From the NCBI RefSeq assembly GCF_010668805.1, contig NZ_WUFT01000014.1, forward strand, positions 1 to 64,000: 64,000 nt of DNA. Reading direction: 5' to 3'. Positions 37,109 through 46,081 of this stretch are shown here, piece after piece. The translations under genes were made by a program, and so were the position numbers. The notes beneath the pieces were generated by a model. The model did not search any database, had not been told where the DNA came from, and was given only the letters and a program-made list of their open reading frames with translations. Position 1 is the stretch's first letter; each line of letters starts with the position of its first letter. The DNA is from Rhizobium phaseoli. Its GTDB lineage: Bacteria; Pseudomonadota; Alphaproteobacteria; Rhizobiales; Rhizobiaceae.

Positions 37109-38071
37109 ATGCCTGTAACGCTTCGCATCGCCCTCCGAGACTGGGACTACATGACACCGCTGGTGCTCGGTGATGTCAGTTCTTCCCGTCTCGAAATCAA
37201 AGTGGATCGTGTGGGCACGCTGGTCTCCAGTCTCGCCGATGACGAGGCTCATGATGCCGCGGAAATGTCCTTCAGCCGCTATTCGCAGATGCGCCATGAT
37301 GGCGATGCTCGGGTCGTCGGCATTCCGAACTTCATCATGCGCGGCTTCCGCCATCGCTGCATCATCACTGCCAAGGGCAGTCCGATCCGCAAGCTGTCCG
37401 ATCTGGGCGGCAAGAATATCGGCGTGACCGGCTGGCGCGATTCCGGAAACATCTGGACCCGCGCTGCGTTACGCCGCGAAGGCGTCGGTGTCGAGGACGC
37501 CATGTGGTATGCCGGGCGCCTGACGGAAGCTCATCCGATCGTCGACCGGCTCGATGGTTTTGGACGGCCCGGCCGCATCGAAGCTGCTCCCGGCGAACGC
37601 CCGATGGTCGATCTGTTGTTGGATGGTCGGCTGGACGCCGTTTTCACGCCTTTCATGCCGAAGGGCTTTTTCGATCAGGGTTCGCCGCTGCGTCAGGTGC
37701 TGGATGATTTCCGCTCCGCTGAAGTCGCTTACCTCAACGCGGTCGGTTATATTCCGGGCATGCATCTGATCGGCTTCAAGGCGGAAATCGTCAGGGAGCA
37801 TCCCTGGATCATGGATGAGCTCAGCGAGCTGATCGACGAATCCCAGCGTATCTGGCTGGAAAAGCGCGAGAAATACGCGGACACCACGCCGTGGATGATC
37901 GACGAACTGCGCCGTTGCGCAGCCGACCTGCCGCCGACCTGGAACGTCAGCGGGCTTGCCGAGAACGAGGCAATGATCGCCGGCTTCGCCGAGGAACTTT
38001 ACGAACAGAAGATCATGCCGCGCCTTTTGACACCCGCCGACCTGTTTCCGTGGCACGCCAAGGCCCGGTGA
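37109..38071 (+). CDS. Periplasmic-binding-fold enzyme-like protein (4,5-dihydroxyphthalate decarboxylase-like)
   Basis: A 320-residue protein without a signal peptide. The N-terminus (LRIALRDWDYMTPL) and later GGKNIGVTGWRDSGNIWTRA resemble NMT1/type II periplasmic binding folds, specifically the cytoplasmic branch named after 4,5-dihydroxyphthalate decarboxylase. Without a signal it is likely an enzyme or ligand sensor, not an importer component. It is the first gene after the MocR operator, ahead of an amino-acid-type ABC importer and an amidohydrolase. The substrate is unknown. Confidence 0.7.
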   Translation: MPVTLRIALRDWDYMTPLVLGDVSSSRLEIKVDRVGTLVSSLADDEAHDAAEMSFSRYSQMRHDGDARVVGIPNFIMRGFRHRCIITAKGSPIRKLSDLGGKNIGVTGWRDSGNIWTRAALRREGVGVEDAMWYAGRLTEAHPIVDRLDGFGRPGRIEAAPGERPMVDLLLDGRLDAVFTPFMPKGFFDQGSPLRQVLDDFRSAEVAYLNAVGYIPGMHLIGFKAEIVREHPWIMDELSELIDESQRIWLEKREKYADTTPWMIDELRRCAADLPPTWNVSGLAENEAMIAGFAEELYEQKIMPRLLTPADLFPWHAKAR

Positions 38072-38131
38072 AGCTCCTCGCAGGCGTCATCGTTGAGCCA
38101 CCATTTTCGCAAAACCAAAAAGGGGAATGAC

Positions 38132-39022
38132 ATGCATTCGAAACTGATCGCTTCCGCCGCCCTGTTGGGCCTGATGATGACGACGTCGGTGTTCGCCCAG
38201 GAGGCAGCCGTGCCGAAACAGACCGTCAACGACGCGCTTCGCGCCCGCTTGCCGGAGAAAATCCGCACAGACGGCAAGATGATCTCCGTCAACAATGGTT
38301 CATTTCCCCCTTATGAGATCGTCACCGGCACGGAACTGACCGGCGCCAGCGCCGATCTTACCGATGCGATCGGCCAGATGCTCGGCGTCAAGATCGAGCA
38401 CGAAACCGTTAGCGGATTGACCGCATTGCTCGCCGGCGTCAACTCCGGCCGATACCAGTTCGCCTTTGGTCCGATCGGTGACTTCAAGACCCGCGAAGAG
38501 GCCAATGATTTCGTCGACTGGGTTCAGGAATACGTGGTCTTTTCCGTCCAGAAGGGCAATCCGAAGGACATCGGTTCACTCGACAGCGCCTGCGGCAATC
38601 GCATTGCCGTCATGGCCGGCGGCTCCGCCGAAAAGGTGATCCAGGCTCAGGTCGAAAAGTGCAAGACGGACGGCAAGCCAGCACTTGAAGTGCAGTCCTA
38701 CACCGACCAGCCCAGCTCGATCCTGGCGGTCCGCTCCAAACGCGCCGATGCCTTCTTCTCCTCGCAGGCGCCGCTGACCTATTTCGTGTCTCAGGCAAAC
38801 GGCCAGTTGGAACTGAGCGGTGTCGGCCAGAAGAATGGGTTCGACGATCTCTATCAGGGCGCCGTCGTGTCGAAAGGCTCGCCGCTCGGCCCCGTTCTGC
38901 TCGACGCGATCAAGGCGTTGATGGATAACGGCGCCTATGCCGCCATCATGAAAAAGTGGGGTCTCGAGAACAACATGATCAAGCAGCCCGGCCTCAATCT
39001 TGGTGGAGCCTTGCCGAAATGA
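38132..39022 (+). CDS. Polar amino-acid-type ABC transporter substrate-binding protein
   Basis: Periplasmic binding protein of 296 residues of family 3. It has a Sec signal (KLIASAALLGLMMTTSVFAQ, cut near VFA-QEA), then the typical NNGSFPPYEIV and GADLTDAIGQMLG-like stretch. Start ATG 38132 follows AAAGGGGAA. The stop overlaps the permease start by four bases (ATGA), so there is no hairpin here, unlike the sugar operons in the window. The ligand is probably an amino acid or derivative. Confidence 0.92.
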   Translation: MHSKLIASAALLGLMMTTSVFAQEAAVPKQTVNDALRARLPEKIRTDGKMISVNNGSFPPYEIVTGTELTGASADLTDAIGQMLGVKIEHETVSGLTALLAGVNSGRYQFAFGPIGDFKTREEANDFVDWVQEYVVFSVQKGNPKDIGSLDSACGNRIAVMAGGSAEKVIQAQVEKCKTDGKPALEVQSYTDQPSSILAVRSKRADAFFSSQAPLTYFVSQANGQLELSGVGQKNGFDDLYQGAVVSKGSPLGPVLLDAIKALMDNGAYAAIMKKWGLENNMIKQPGLNLGGALPK

Positions 39023-39948
39023 GCAATGACCGCACGACTGCCACACCGCCTTCGGGCGGTGCGGACTTTCGGGATGTCGCCAACGCCCACAAGCCCTTTC
39101 GAACCGGCCGGCTCGTCCTGTGGGTTGTCGTGCTCCTCGTTGCCGCGAACTTCCTGTGGATCGTCGCCCATAACGAGAATTTCGGCTGGCCTGTTGTCGC
39201 GGCCTATTTCTTCGATCCGACAGTCATCAAAGGCCTTTACGTCAGCCTGGGCCTAACTGTGGTCGCGATGGCCATCGGCATCGTTCTCGGCCTCGGCCTG
39301 GCGATCGCTCGGCTGTCGAATGACCGGCTCGCAAGGTCGCTGGCATCGTTGTTCATCTGGTTCTTTCGCGGCACGCCGCTCTTGGTTCAACTGATCCTCT
39401 GGTACAATCTCTCGACCCTTTTTCCTGAACTTTCGATCGCCATTCCGTTCGGCCCGACGCTGGCGAGCTGGGAGACCAATTCGGTGATCACGCCAATGAC
39501 GGCGGCGATCGGCGGCTTGGCTTTGAACGAAGCGGCCTACATGGCCGAGATCATTCGCGGCGGCCTTCTCTCCGTCGATCGCGGCCAGTTCGAGACGGCG
39601 GAAGCGTTCGGCATGACCAAGGGCAGGGCGCTGTGGCGGATCATCATTCCGCAGGCGATGCGCTCGATCGTGCCGCCGACGGGCAACCAGCTGATCAGCA
39701 TGATCAAAGCGACTTCGCTCGTCAGCGTCATCGCGATGGCCGATCTGCTCTATTCCGTCCAGTCGATCTACAACCGTACGTTCGAGATCGTGCCGATGCT
39801 GCTTGTCGCGGTCCTCTGGTACCTCTTCATCACCTCGATCCTCAATCTCGGCCAGAGTTATATCGAGGCCTATTACGGCCGCAGCGAACGGCGCAGCAAT
39901 ACCGCAGCCGCCAAATCCGAGACCCTTGTCGAGGAGGCAAGCCATTGA
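39019..39948 (+). CDS. Amino-acid ABC transporter permease (HisM/GlnP type)
   Basis: Inner-membrane permease of 309 residues with a soluble N-terminus of about 30 residues, then about five to six helices. The EAA region reads TAEAFGMTKGRALWRIIIPQAMRSI. The ATG at 39019 overlaps the binding-protein stop. A single permease is present, so it probably works as a homodimer. Confidence 0.9.
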   Translation: MSNDRTTATPPSGGADFRDVANAHKPFRTGRLVLWVVVLLVAANFLWIVAHNENFGWPVVAAYFFDPTVIKGLYVSLGLTVVAMAIGIVLGLGLAIARLSNDRLARSLASLFIWFFRGTPLLVQLILWYNLSTLFPELSIAIPFGPTLASWETNSVITPMTAAIGGLALNEAAYMAEIIRGGLLSVDRGQFETAEAFGMTKGRALWRIIIPQAMRSIVPPTGNQLISMIKATSLVSVIAMADLLYSVQSIYNRTFEIVPMLLVAVLWYLFITSILNLGQSYIEAYYGRSERRSNTAAAKSETLVEEASH

Positions 39949-40724
39949 CCGCCGCCGAAACCACAAAGCCTCTCGTCAGGGCCCGCAACGTCCACAAGTC
40001 CTTCGACCAGCTCGACGTGCTGAAGGGGATCGACCTCGACGTCATGCCGGGTGAAGTCGTCGTGGTGCTCGGCCCGTCCGGATCGGGAAAATCGACCTTC
40101 CTGCGCTGCATCAATCATCTCGAAGCGATCAATAAGGGGTTCATCGAGGTCGATGGCGAACAGATCGGCTATCGCCTCCGCAAGGACCGGCTGGAAAAGC
40201 TGTCCAGCAACGGGATCGCCCGCCAGCAGCGCAAGATTGGCATGGTGTTCCAGCAGTTCAATCTCTATCCGCATATGACGGTGCTACAGAACATCGTCGA
40301 GGCCCCGGTCGGCGTGCACGGAGAAAGCCGTAAGGCCGCGACGGAGAACGCCATGCGGCTGCTGGAGCGGGTCGGCCTGTCGGAAAAGGCAACCAGCTAT
40401 CCCCGCCAGCTCTCCGGCGGTCAGCAGCAGCGCGTCGCCATCGCCCGCGCCCTGGCGATCAAGCCGAAGCTGATGCTGTTCGACGAGCCCACCTCTGCGC
40501 TCGACCCGGAACTGGTCGGCGAAGTGCTGGCCACCATGCGCGATCTCGCCAGGCAGGGTCTGACGATGATCGTCGTCACCCACGAAATCGGTTTCGCCCG
40601 TGAGGCGGCCGATCGGGTCGTGTTCATGGACGGCGGCAATGTCGTCGAGATGGGCAAGCCTGAGGATGTCATCGGAAATCCGCAACATCCTCGCACCCAG
40701 GCCTTTCTCGCCCGGTTTCTCTGA
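39945..40724 (+). CDS. Amino-acid ABC transporter ATP-binding protein (GlnQ/HisP type)
   Basis: ATPase of 259 residues with Walker A GPSGSGKST, signature LSGGQQQRVAIARA, Walker B LMLFDEPTSALDP and H-loop VTHEIGFARE. The start is TTG at 39945, overlapping the permease stop (TTGA) behind GAGGAGG, which is the only start that lines up with the conserved N-terminus (LVRARNVHKSFDQ). It completes the importer of this operon. Confidence 0.93.
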   Translation: MTAAETTKPLVRARNVHKSFDQLDVLKGIDLDVMPGEVVVVLGPSGSGKSTFLRCINHLEAINKGFIEVDGEQIGYRLRKDRLEKLSSNGIARQQRKIGMVFQQFNLYPHMTVLQNIVEAPVGVHGESRKAATENAMRLLERVGLSEKATSYPRQLSGGQQQRVAIARALAIKPKLMLFDEPTSALDPELVGEVLATMRDLARQGLTMIVVTHEIGFAREAADRVVFMDGGNVVEMGKPEDVIGNPQHPRTQAFLARFL

Positions 40725-40795
40725 CCGGCACCCCTCAGCTGCTTCGGCCCGCCGGGCCGGAGCAACGGTTCTTTCGATCACGACTGGATGTGTTC

Positions 40796-41986
40796 ATGCC
40801 CACGCTCGACAATGCCTATGCCCGCGTTTCCGATTTCGAAGCCATGGAGGCGGAGCTGAAGGCGACCCGCCAGTACCTGCATGCTCGTCCGGAACTCTCC
40901 TTCGAAGAAGCGGAAACGGCGCGTTATGTCGCCGAAAAGCTGGAAGGCTGGGGTTATGACGTAAGCCGCAATGTCGGGGGCCATGGCGTTGTCGCGCGGC
41001 TCAGCGCCGGCAAGGGTGGCAAGAGTATCGCCATCCGCGCCGATATGGATGCCCTGCCGATCGTCGAGGAAACCGGGCTTTCCTATGCCAGCGGCACCCT
41101 CGGCAAGATGCATGCCTGCGGCCATGACGGCCACACGACCGTCCTGCTCGGCGCAGCCGAATATCTTGCCCGCACCCGCCGCTTCAGCGGCACGGTGACG
41201 CTGATCTTCCAACCGGCGGAAGAGGCGGGCAAGAATAGCGGCGCCCAGGCGATGATCGCCGACGGCCTGTTCGAGCGGTTTCCGTTCGACGCAATCTTTG
41301 GTCTGCACAACCACCCCGGCGCTCCCGAAGGCACCCTTCTGCTGCGATCCGGCCCGATGATGGCAGCGTCGGATACCGTCAATATCACCATCAAGGGCAA
41401 AGGCGGCCATGCTTCGCGCCCGCACCTGACCATCGATCCCGTGGTCGTGGCATGCAACCTCGTCGTCTCGCTGCAGACAATCATCTCGCGCAACCTCGAT
41501 CCGACCCAGACGGCGGTCGTTACCGTCGGCACGATCCATGCCGGCGATGCGGTCAACGTCATTCCGGAATATGCCAAGCTCGCATTGAGCGTGCGCTCCT
41601 TCGAGCCGCGCATCCGCGATCTTCTGCAGGAGCGCATCACCAAGCTGGCCCGCTCAGTCGCCGAAGGTCACGATGCTTCCATCGAGATCGACTACGATCG
41701 CGGCAATCCTGTCGTCGTCAATTCGCCTGTCGAGACGGATTTTGCCCGGATGGTCGCGGTTGAACTGATCGGCGAAGACAAGGTCGCGACTTGCCCGCTC
41801 ATTCCCGGCAGCGAGGATTTTTCACACTTTCTCGAACGCAAGCCGGGCAGCTTCCTGCGTCTCGGCAATGGCATGAATTCCGCCATGCTGCATAGCGCTA
41901 AATACGACTTCGCCGATGCCAGCCTGACGGTTGGCGCGGCAATGTGGGCAAGGCTCGCGGAGCGCTACCTTCAGGACGACGTCTGA
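40796..41986 (+). CDS. M20-family amidohydrolase (hippurate-hydrolase type)
   Basis: Metal-dependent amidohydrolase of 396 residues. It shows RADMDALPIVE, ACGHDGHTTVL, the FQPAEE with the catalytic Glu, and the dimerisation insert. The family removes acyl groups from amino acids or opens related amides. Start ATG 40796 (MPTLDN) is preferred to GTG 40790; neither has a strong ribosome binding site. It is the last gene of the MocR-controlled operon, so the imported substrate may be an N-acyl or amide compound. Confidence 0.9.
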   Translation: MPTLDNAYARVSDFEAMEAELKATRQYLHARPELSFEEAETARYVAEKLEGWGYDVSRNVGGHGVVARLSAGKGGKSIAIRADMDALPIVEETGLSYASGTLGKMHACGHDGHTTVLLGAAEYLARTRRFSGTVTLIFQPAEEAGKNSGAQAMIADGLFERFPFDAIFGLHNHPGAPEGTLLLRSGPMMAASDTVNITIKGKGGHASRPHLTIDPVVVACNLVVSLQTIISRNLDPTQTAVVTVGTIHAGDAVNVIPEYAKLALSVRSFEPRIRDLLQERITKLARSVAEGHDASIEIDYDRGNPVVVNSPVETDFARMVAVELIGEDKVATCPLIPGSEDFSHFLERKPGSFLRLGNGMNSAMLHSAKYDFADASLTVGAAMWARLAERYLQDDV

Positions 41987-42047
41987 GGCCGCCGCCGCCC
42001 GGCTTGCCGCTTTGGATTTGGAGCTTCCCAAGGGGCGATCATGATCC

Positions 42048-43103
42048 TCAACTGCCGAAGCCGGTCATATCGAACACGGCCGCATTGTCCTGGACCTCAC
42101 GCAGCCCCTTATACGAGGCGTGACGCAGACTGCCATCATCGGTCCAACCGCGAAATTCGATCTCGGCGATCAGGGTCGGCTGCACGAAGACGTAGCGCTT
42201 GCCCTTCAGGGGAACGACCGGTCGGCTGGTCTTCAATCGGTCGAGCGTCTTTTTCAGGTGCTCGGCATCGCTGGTGCTGAAACCGGTGCCGACCGACCCC
42301 ACGGAAATCCAGTCGAAACCCTTCTTGCCGGCGAGCAGCAGACTGCCGATACCGCCGCGGGCGGAGGCCGATTGTTCGTAACCGACGATCATGAAGCTCT
42401 CGCTCTCAACGCACTTGATCTTCAGCCAGTCGCCCGTGCGGCCACTGCGGTAGGGCCGGTCGCGATGCTTGGCGATAATGCCTTCCAGCCGATGATTGCA
42501 GGCATGCTCGAGCAAGTCTTCGGCCGGCAGGCCTATCTCTTCGGAAAAGCGGATCGTCCGATTGCCGCTTTCCGGTATCAGGTCCTCAAGAAGGTGCCGG
42601 CGCACCGCGAGCTCAGTGCCGGTGAGGTCATGCCCGTCAAGATACAAAAGGTCGAAGGCGTAGAGAATGGACTCGGTCGAAGCCCGCTTGCCGCCTCGAC
42701 CGCCGAGCGAACGTTGCAACGCGCCAAAATCCGATCGGCCGTGCTCGTCCATAACCACCGCTTCCCCGTCCAGTATGGCGGTGGCCACACCCAGTTCTTT
42801 GGCTGCCGCTGCGATGGCGGGAAAGCGGTCGGTCCAGTCATGGCCGCCGCGCGTGATGACACGAACGCCCTTCGGCTCGATGTGGATCGCCAGCCGGTAG
42901 CCATCCCATTTCGCCTCGTAGAGCCAATCCGAGCCCAGCGGCACGGTGGGTTTGAGCAGTGCAAGGCAGGGCTCGATCCTCGCCGGCATTGGATCGAACG
43001 GAAGGCTCGGCTGGTCGGGATCGCGCTTGCGGATCGGACGAGACTGCAGCCTTGTGTTGGACTCGTTGAGGAATGGCAATGAGGGGCGGCGCGAACGCGT
43101 CAT
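42048..43103 (-). CDS. Stand-alone ATP-dependent DNA ligase (LigD ligase-domain type)
   Basis: Ligase of 351 residues without the phosphoesterase or polymerase domains. The nucleotidyl lysine is K65 in LYEAKWDGYR, with LDGEAVVMD, EGIIAKH and a C-terminal OB fold ending RGWTDDGSLRHASYKGLRE. The start overlaps the stop of the second ku gene by four bases (ATGA). It gives this region its own ligase for Ku-bound ends, in addition to LigD at 15.5 kb. Confidence 0.92.
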   Translation of the reverse strand: MTRSRRPSLPFLNESNTRLQSRPIRKRDPDQPSLPFDPMPARIEPCLALLKPTVPLGSDWLYEAKWDGYRLAIHIEPKGVRVITRGGHDWTDRFPAIAAAAKELGVATAILDGEAVVMDEHGRSDFGALQRSLGGRGGKRASTESILYAFDLLYLDGHDLTGTELAVRRHLLEDLIPESGNRTIRFSEEIGLPAEDLLEHACNHRLEGIIAKHRDRPYRSGRTGDWLKIKCVESESFMIVGYEQSASARGGIGSLLLAGKKGFDWISVGSVGTGFSTSDAEHLKKTLDRLKTSRPVVPLKGKRYVFVQPTLIAEIEFRGWTDDGSLRHASYKGLREVQDNAAVFDMTGFGS

Positions 43104-43933
43104 GAGGGATGTTTGCCCTTCCCGGACCGGTTTTCCGCTTCGACCGACTTGCGAAGCGCATCCATGATGTTGATGACGTTGCTCGGCGCCGGCTCTTGCT
43201 TTTCGCTCGCCTTGGGCTTCGCTTTGCCCGGCTTTTTCATCTGCTTCCGCTTCGCGTCGATGATATCGAGAAGCTTGTCCTGAACCGGATCGGAGACCAT
43301 CTTCGGGCTCCAGTGCTGCGTCTGCTTTTTGATCAACTGCTGGACCAGCGGCATCATCTCGCTGTCGGCTGCTTCGTCGTCGACCGTCTCGAAATAGGTC
43401 TCGGCGTCGCGAACCTCGTCACCGTAACGCAGCGTCCAGAGCACGATACCCTTGCCGCGTGGCTCGAGCATGACGGCGCGTTCCCGCCTCGAGATCACCA
43501 GCCTGGAAATACCGACCATATTCTCGGCCGCCATCGCGTCGCGGATGACGGTGAACGCCTCCTCACCGACCGGGTCGTCCGGAGAGAGGTAATAGGGCGT
43601 ATCGAGCCAGATCCACTCGACACCGTCGCGCGGTGCGAAGACCTCGATGTCGATGGTCTTGGTACTATCCAGCGCGACGTTTTCCAGTTCCTCGTCTTCG
43701 AGGATCACATACTCGTTCTCACCGCGCTGATAGCCCTTGACCTCGTCCTCCTCCTTGACCTCCTTCCCGGTGACGGAATCGACATAGTGGCTCACGACGC
43801 GATTCTGGGTTTCCCGGTTCAACGTATGGAAGCGAACCTTTTCGTTTTCCGAGGTGGCCGGCGTCATCTGAACGGGGCAGGTTACCAGCGACAGCTTCAG
43901 ATAGCCTTTCCAGTGGGGGCGGGGCGCCATCAC
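43100..43933 (-). CDS. ku: Ku-family DNA end-binding protein (second copy)
   Basis: Ring-forming end-binding protein of 277 residues for NHEJ. It begins MMAPRPHWKGYLKLSLVTCPVQM, the Ku pattern, with the conserved RFHTLNRETQNRV and LDSTKTIDIEVFAP. The C-terminal lysine-rich tail (KPGKAKPKASEKQ) is typical. It starts 11 bp after the first ku gene and overlaps the ligase by four bases. Two different Ku proteins could pair as a heterodimer or act separately. Confidence 0.93.
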   Translation of the reverse strand: MMAPRPHWKGYLKLSLVTCPVQMTPATSENEKVRFHTLNRETQNRVVSHYVDSVTGKEVKEEDEVKGYQRGENEYVILEDEELENVALDSTKTIDIEVFAPRDGVEWIWLDTPYYLSPDDPVGEEAFTVIRDAMAAENMVGISRLVISRRERAVMLEPRGKGIVLWTLRYGDEVRDAETYFETVDDEAADSEMMPLVQQLIKKQTQHWSPKMVSDPVQDKLLDIIDAKRKQMKKPGKAKPKASEKQEPAPSNVINIMDALRKSVEAENRSGKGKHPS

Positions 43934-43944
43934 GTCCTCCTCGA

Positions 43945-44841
43945 TCAGCTAGCACGGCGCTGGTGGGCGCCAGTGCCGCGGCTCTTGGATCCGGACGCCC
44001 GAGTGGCTTTTTGCCTGCTCTTGCCGGCATTGGCGTTGGCCGCGGTGCGTTTGGTCTTGGCAGGCGCGGACATTCCCGCACTTTCACGCAGCGCCTGCAG
44101 AAGATCGCTCGGCTTGGACGCCGCGACCACCTTCTTCTTCGGCAGCGTGCGGCCCTCTATCTTGGCCTTCACCAGCTCCGCCACCGCCTTTTCATACCGG
44201 TCTTCGAACTGCTTGGGATCGAACTGGCCTTTTTTCGTGTTGATGATGTGTTTGGCAAGCTCCAGCATCTCGCCCTCGATCTTCAGATCCGGCATCTCCT
44301 CGAAAGCCTTTTCCGACGAGCGGACCTCGTAGTCGTAGTTCAAGGTGGAGCCGATGAGGCCGCTGCCATGCGGCCGAATGAGAACGGTGCGCAGGCGCCT
44401 GAACAGAACCGTGCGCGCAATTGCGGCGACCTTGGCTTTCGTCATGCCGTCGCGCAACAGCTTGTAGGCATCGCTGCCCATCTTGTCAGGCGCGAGATAA
44501 TAGGGCTTGTCGAAATAGACGTCGTCGACCTCGTCAATGGGAATGAATGCTTCGACCTTCAGCGTCTTGTCGCTGTTTGGAATCGCGGCCGCAACTTCGT
44601 CGGGTTCGAGGACGACATATCGCCCATCCTCGATTTCAAAACCTTTGACCTGGTCGTCGCGCTCAACGGCATCGCCGGTTTCGCTATCGACGAACTCGCG
44701 CCGGACACGATTGCCGGTCTTTCGGTTCAGGGTATTGAAGGCGATCCGTTCGGAAGAGGATGCGGCCGTGTAGAGCGCAACAGGAAACGCGACTTCTCCG
44801 AACTTGATATAGCCCTTCCAATTCGCTCGCGGCGCAACCAT
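43945..44841 (-). CDS. ku: Ku-family DNA end-binding protein (first copy)
   Basis: Ku protein of 298 residues, start ATG 44841 (MVAPRANWKGYIKFG); the ATG at 44862 would add seven residues. It has RIAFNTLNRKTGNRV and NSDKTLKVEAFIP as in its neighbour but differs through most of the sequence, so the two are diverged paralogues. The C-terminus is rich in lysine, arginine, alanine and serine, as in DNA-binding tails. First gene of the ku-ku-ligase operon; its promoter lies in 44842-45000. Confidence 0.93.
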   Translation of the reverse strand: MVAPRANWKGYIKFGEVAFPVALYTAASSSERIAFNTLNRKTGNRVRREFVDSETGDAVERDDQVKGFEIEDGRYVVLEPDEVAAAIPNSDKTLKVEAFIPIDEVDDVYFDKPYYLAPDKMGSDAYKLLRDGMTKAKVAAIARTVLFRRLRTVLIRPHGSGLIGSTLNYDYEVRSSEKAFEEMPDLKIEGEMLELAKHIINTKKGQFDPKQFEDRYEKAVAELVKAKIEGRTLPKKKVVAASKPSDLLQALRESAGMSAPAKTKRTAANANAGKSRQKATRASGSKSRGTGAHQRRAS

Positions 44842-45012
44842 CGACCCGCCTCCCTCACGCAACCAACGCGAGTCAACGGCTCACCCCGCGATTTGTTCCG
44901 AGTCAAAACGAATCTAAATTCAAGCACTTAACGCGCCCAAGCTTCCGTTTTGCGAGTCGCGAGATGCTTTTGATTCCATGCGTCTTTTTGCCGTGGCGTG
45001 CGTTCTAAGGAG

Positions 45013-45182
45013 ATGGCAACCACAGGGATGAACGACATCACCAAGCGACCAAAGCGAAGCCCGGTGAGGGCGACCGCGGCGACCGGACCGTCCAGCACTG
45101 ACGAGGCAACGAGCCCTCCCTGTCGGGGGCGTCCGCCAGCAAGATCACGCTGTCACGGCAGCTGCGCACCGCTGACGGCGAC
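45013..45182 (+). pseudogene. Frameshifted 5' remnant of a DUF3489-like gene
   Basis: From ATG 45013 (after AAGGAG) the plus strand encodes MATTGMNDITKRPKRSP, then changes frame near 45115 to ...SGASASKITLSRQLRTADGD, a pattern like DUF3489-type proteins (SK-x-L-x-LL-x-R-x-x-GA). It ends at the 3' end of the SMP-30 gene. The stretch between ku and SMP-30 (44842-45152, 311 bp) holds nothing else recognised. Family assignment is from a short pattern and is uncertain. Confidence 0.35.
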
Positions 45183-46067
45183 ATAGACCGAATAAACCGA
45201 ACGCGTCGCCGCAATAAACAGCCGGTTGCGCATGGGCCCGCCGAAGGTGAGGTTGGCGACGGTTTGCGGCACGCAGATCTTGCCGATCAGTTTGCCGGCC
45301 GGATCGAAACAATGCACGCCATCACCGGCACTCGACCAGAGGTTTCCGTTCACATCGGTGCGGATGCCGTCGGGAATGCCGTTGTCGATCAGGCAGAAGA
45401 CGCGGCCGTTTTGAAGCCTGAGGCCGTCGACCACGTCGAAAGCCCTTATATGGCGCGGCAGGCTTTCATCATGGCTTGCCGCCGAATCCGCGACGTAAAG
45501 AATCGTCTCGTCGGGGGAAAAGGCCAGGCCGTTCGGCTGGATGAAGTCGGTAGCGACAGTCGCAAGCCCCCCGGTCGCCGGATCGAGCCGGTAGACGTTG
45601 CGGGTCGGCTGCTCGGGCACGGCGCGATAGCCTTCATAGTCCGACATGATGCCGTAGGTGGGATCGGTGAACCAGATAGTGCCGTCGGATTTTACCACCA
45701 CGTCGTTCGGCGAATTCAACCTGGCGCCCTCGAAACGATCGGCGAGCACGGTGATCGAGCCATCGACCTCGGTGCGCGTGACGCGGCGGGCGCCATGTTC
45801 GCAGGAGATCAGCCGCCCCTGCCGGTCGCGTGTATGGCCGTTGGCGAAGTTGGAGGGTTGCCGGTAGACGGAGACGCCACTCTCCGGCGTCCATCGCAGC
45901 ATGCGCTGATTGGGAATGTCGCTCCACAGCAGCTGGTTCGCATCGTTGAACCAGACGGGACCCTCCGCCCAGCGGCAACCGGAATAAAGTTCGTCGAGAG
46001 CGGCGCTCGTCACGATCAACTGCCGGAAGCGCGGGTCGTGGATTTCGTAGATGCTGGCCTCGGCCAT
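45153..46067 (-). CDS. SMP-30/gluconolactonase/LRE family protein
   Basis: Six-bladed beta-propeller lactonase of 304 residues. It has the metal-binding glutamate in RWAEGPVWF near residue 33, the asparagine in NSPNDVVVKSDG and FIQPNGLAFSPDE, and DSA and DVNGNLW. It probably opens a sugar lactone made after transport. It lies 14 bp downstream of the ribose-type ABC permease gene on the same strand, so lactone processing belongs to this sugar operon. Confidence 0.9.
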   Translation of the reverse strand: MAEASIYEIHDPRFRQLIVTSAALDELYSGCRWAEGPVWFNDANQLLWSDIPNQRMLRWTPESGVSVYRQPSNFANGHTRDRQGRLISCEHGARRVTRTEVDGSITVLADRFEGARLNSPNDVVVKSDGTIWFTDPTYGIMSDYEGYRAVPEQPTRNVYRLDPATGGLATVATDFIQPNGLAFSPDETILYVADSAASHDESLPRHIRAFDVVDGLRLQNGRVFCLIDNGIPDGIRTDVNGNLWSSAGDGVHCFDPAGKLIGKICVPQTVANLTFGGPMRNRLFIAATRSVYSVYVAVSGAQLP

Positions 46068-46081
46068 GGCGGTCTTTCCGT

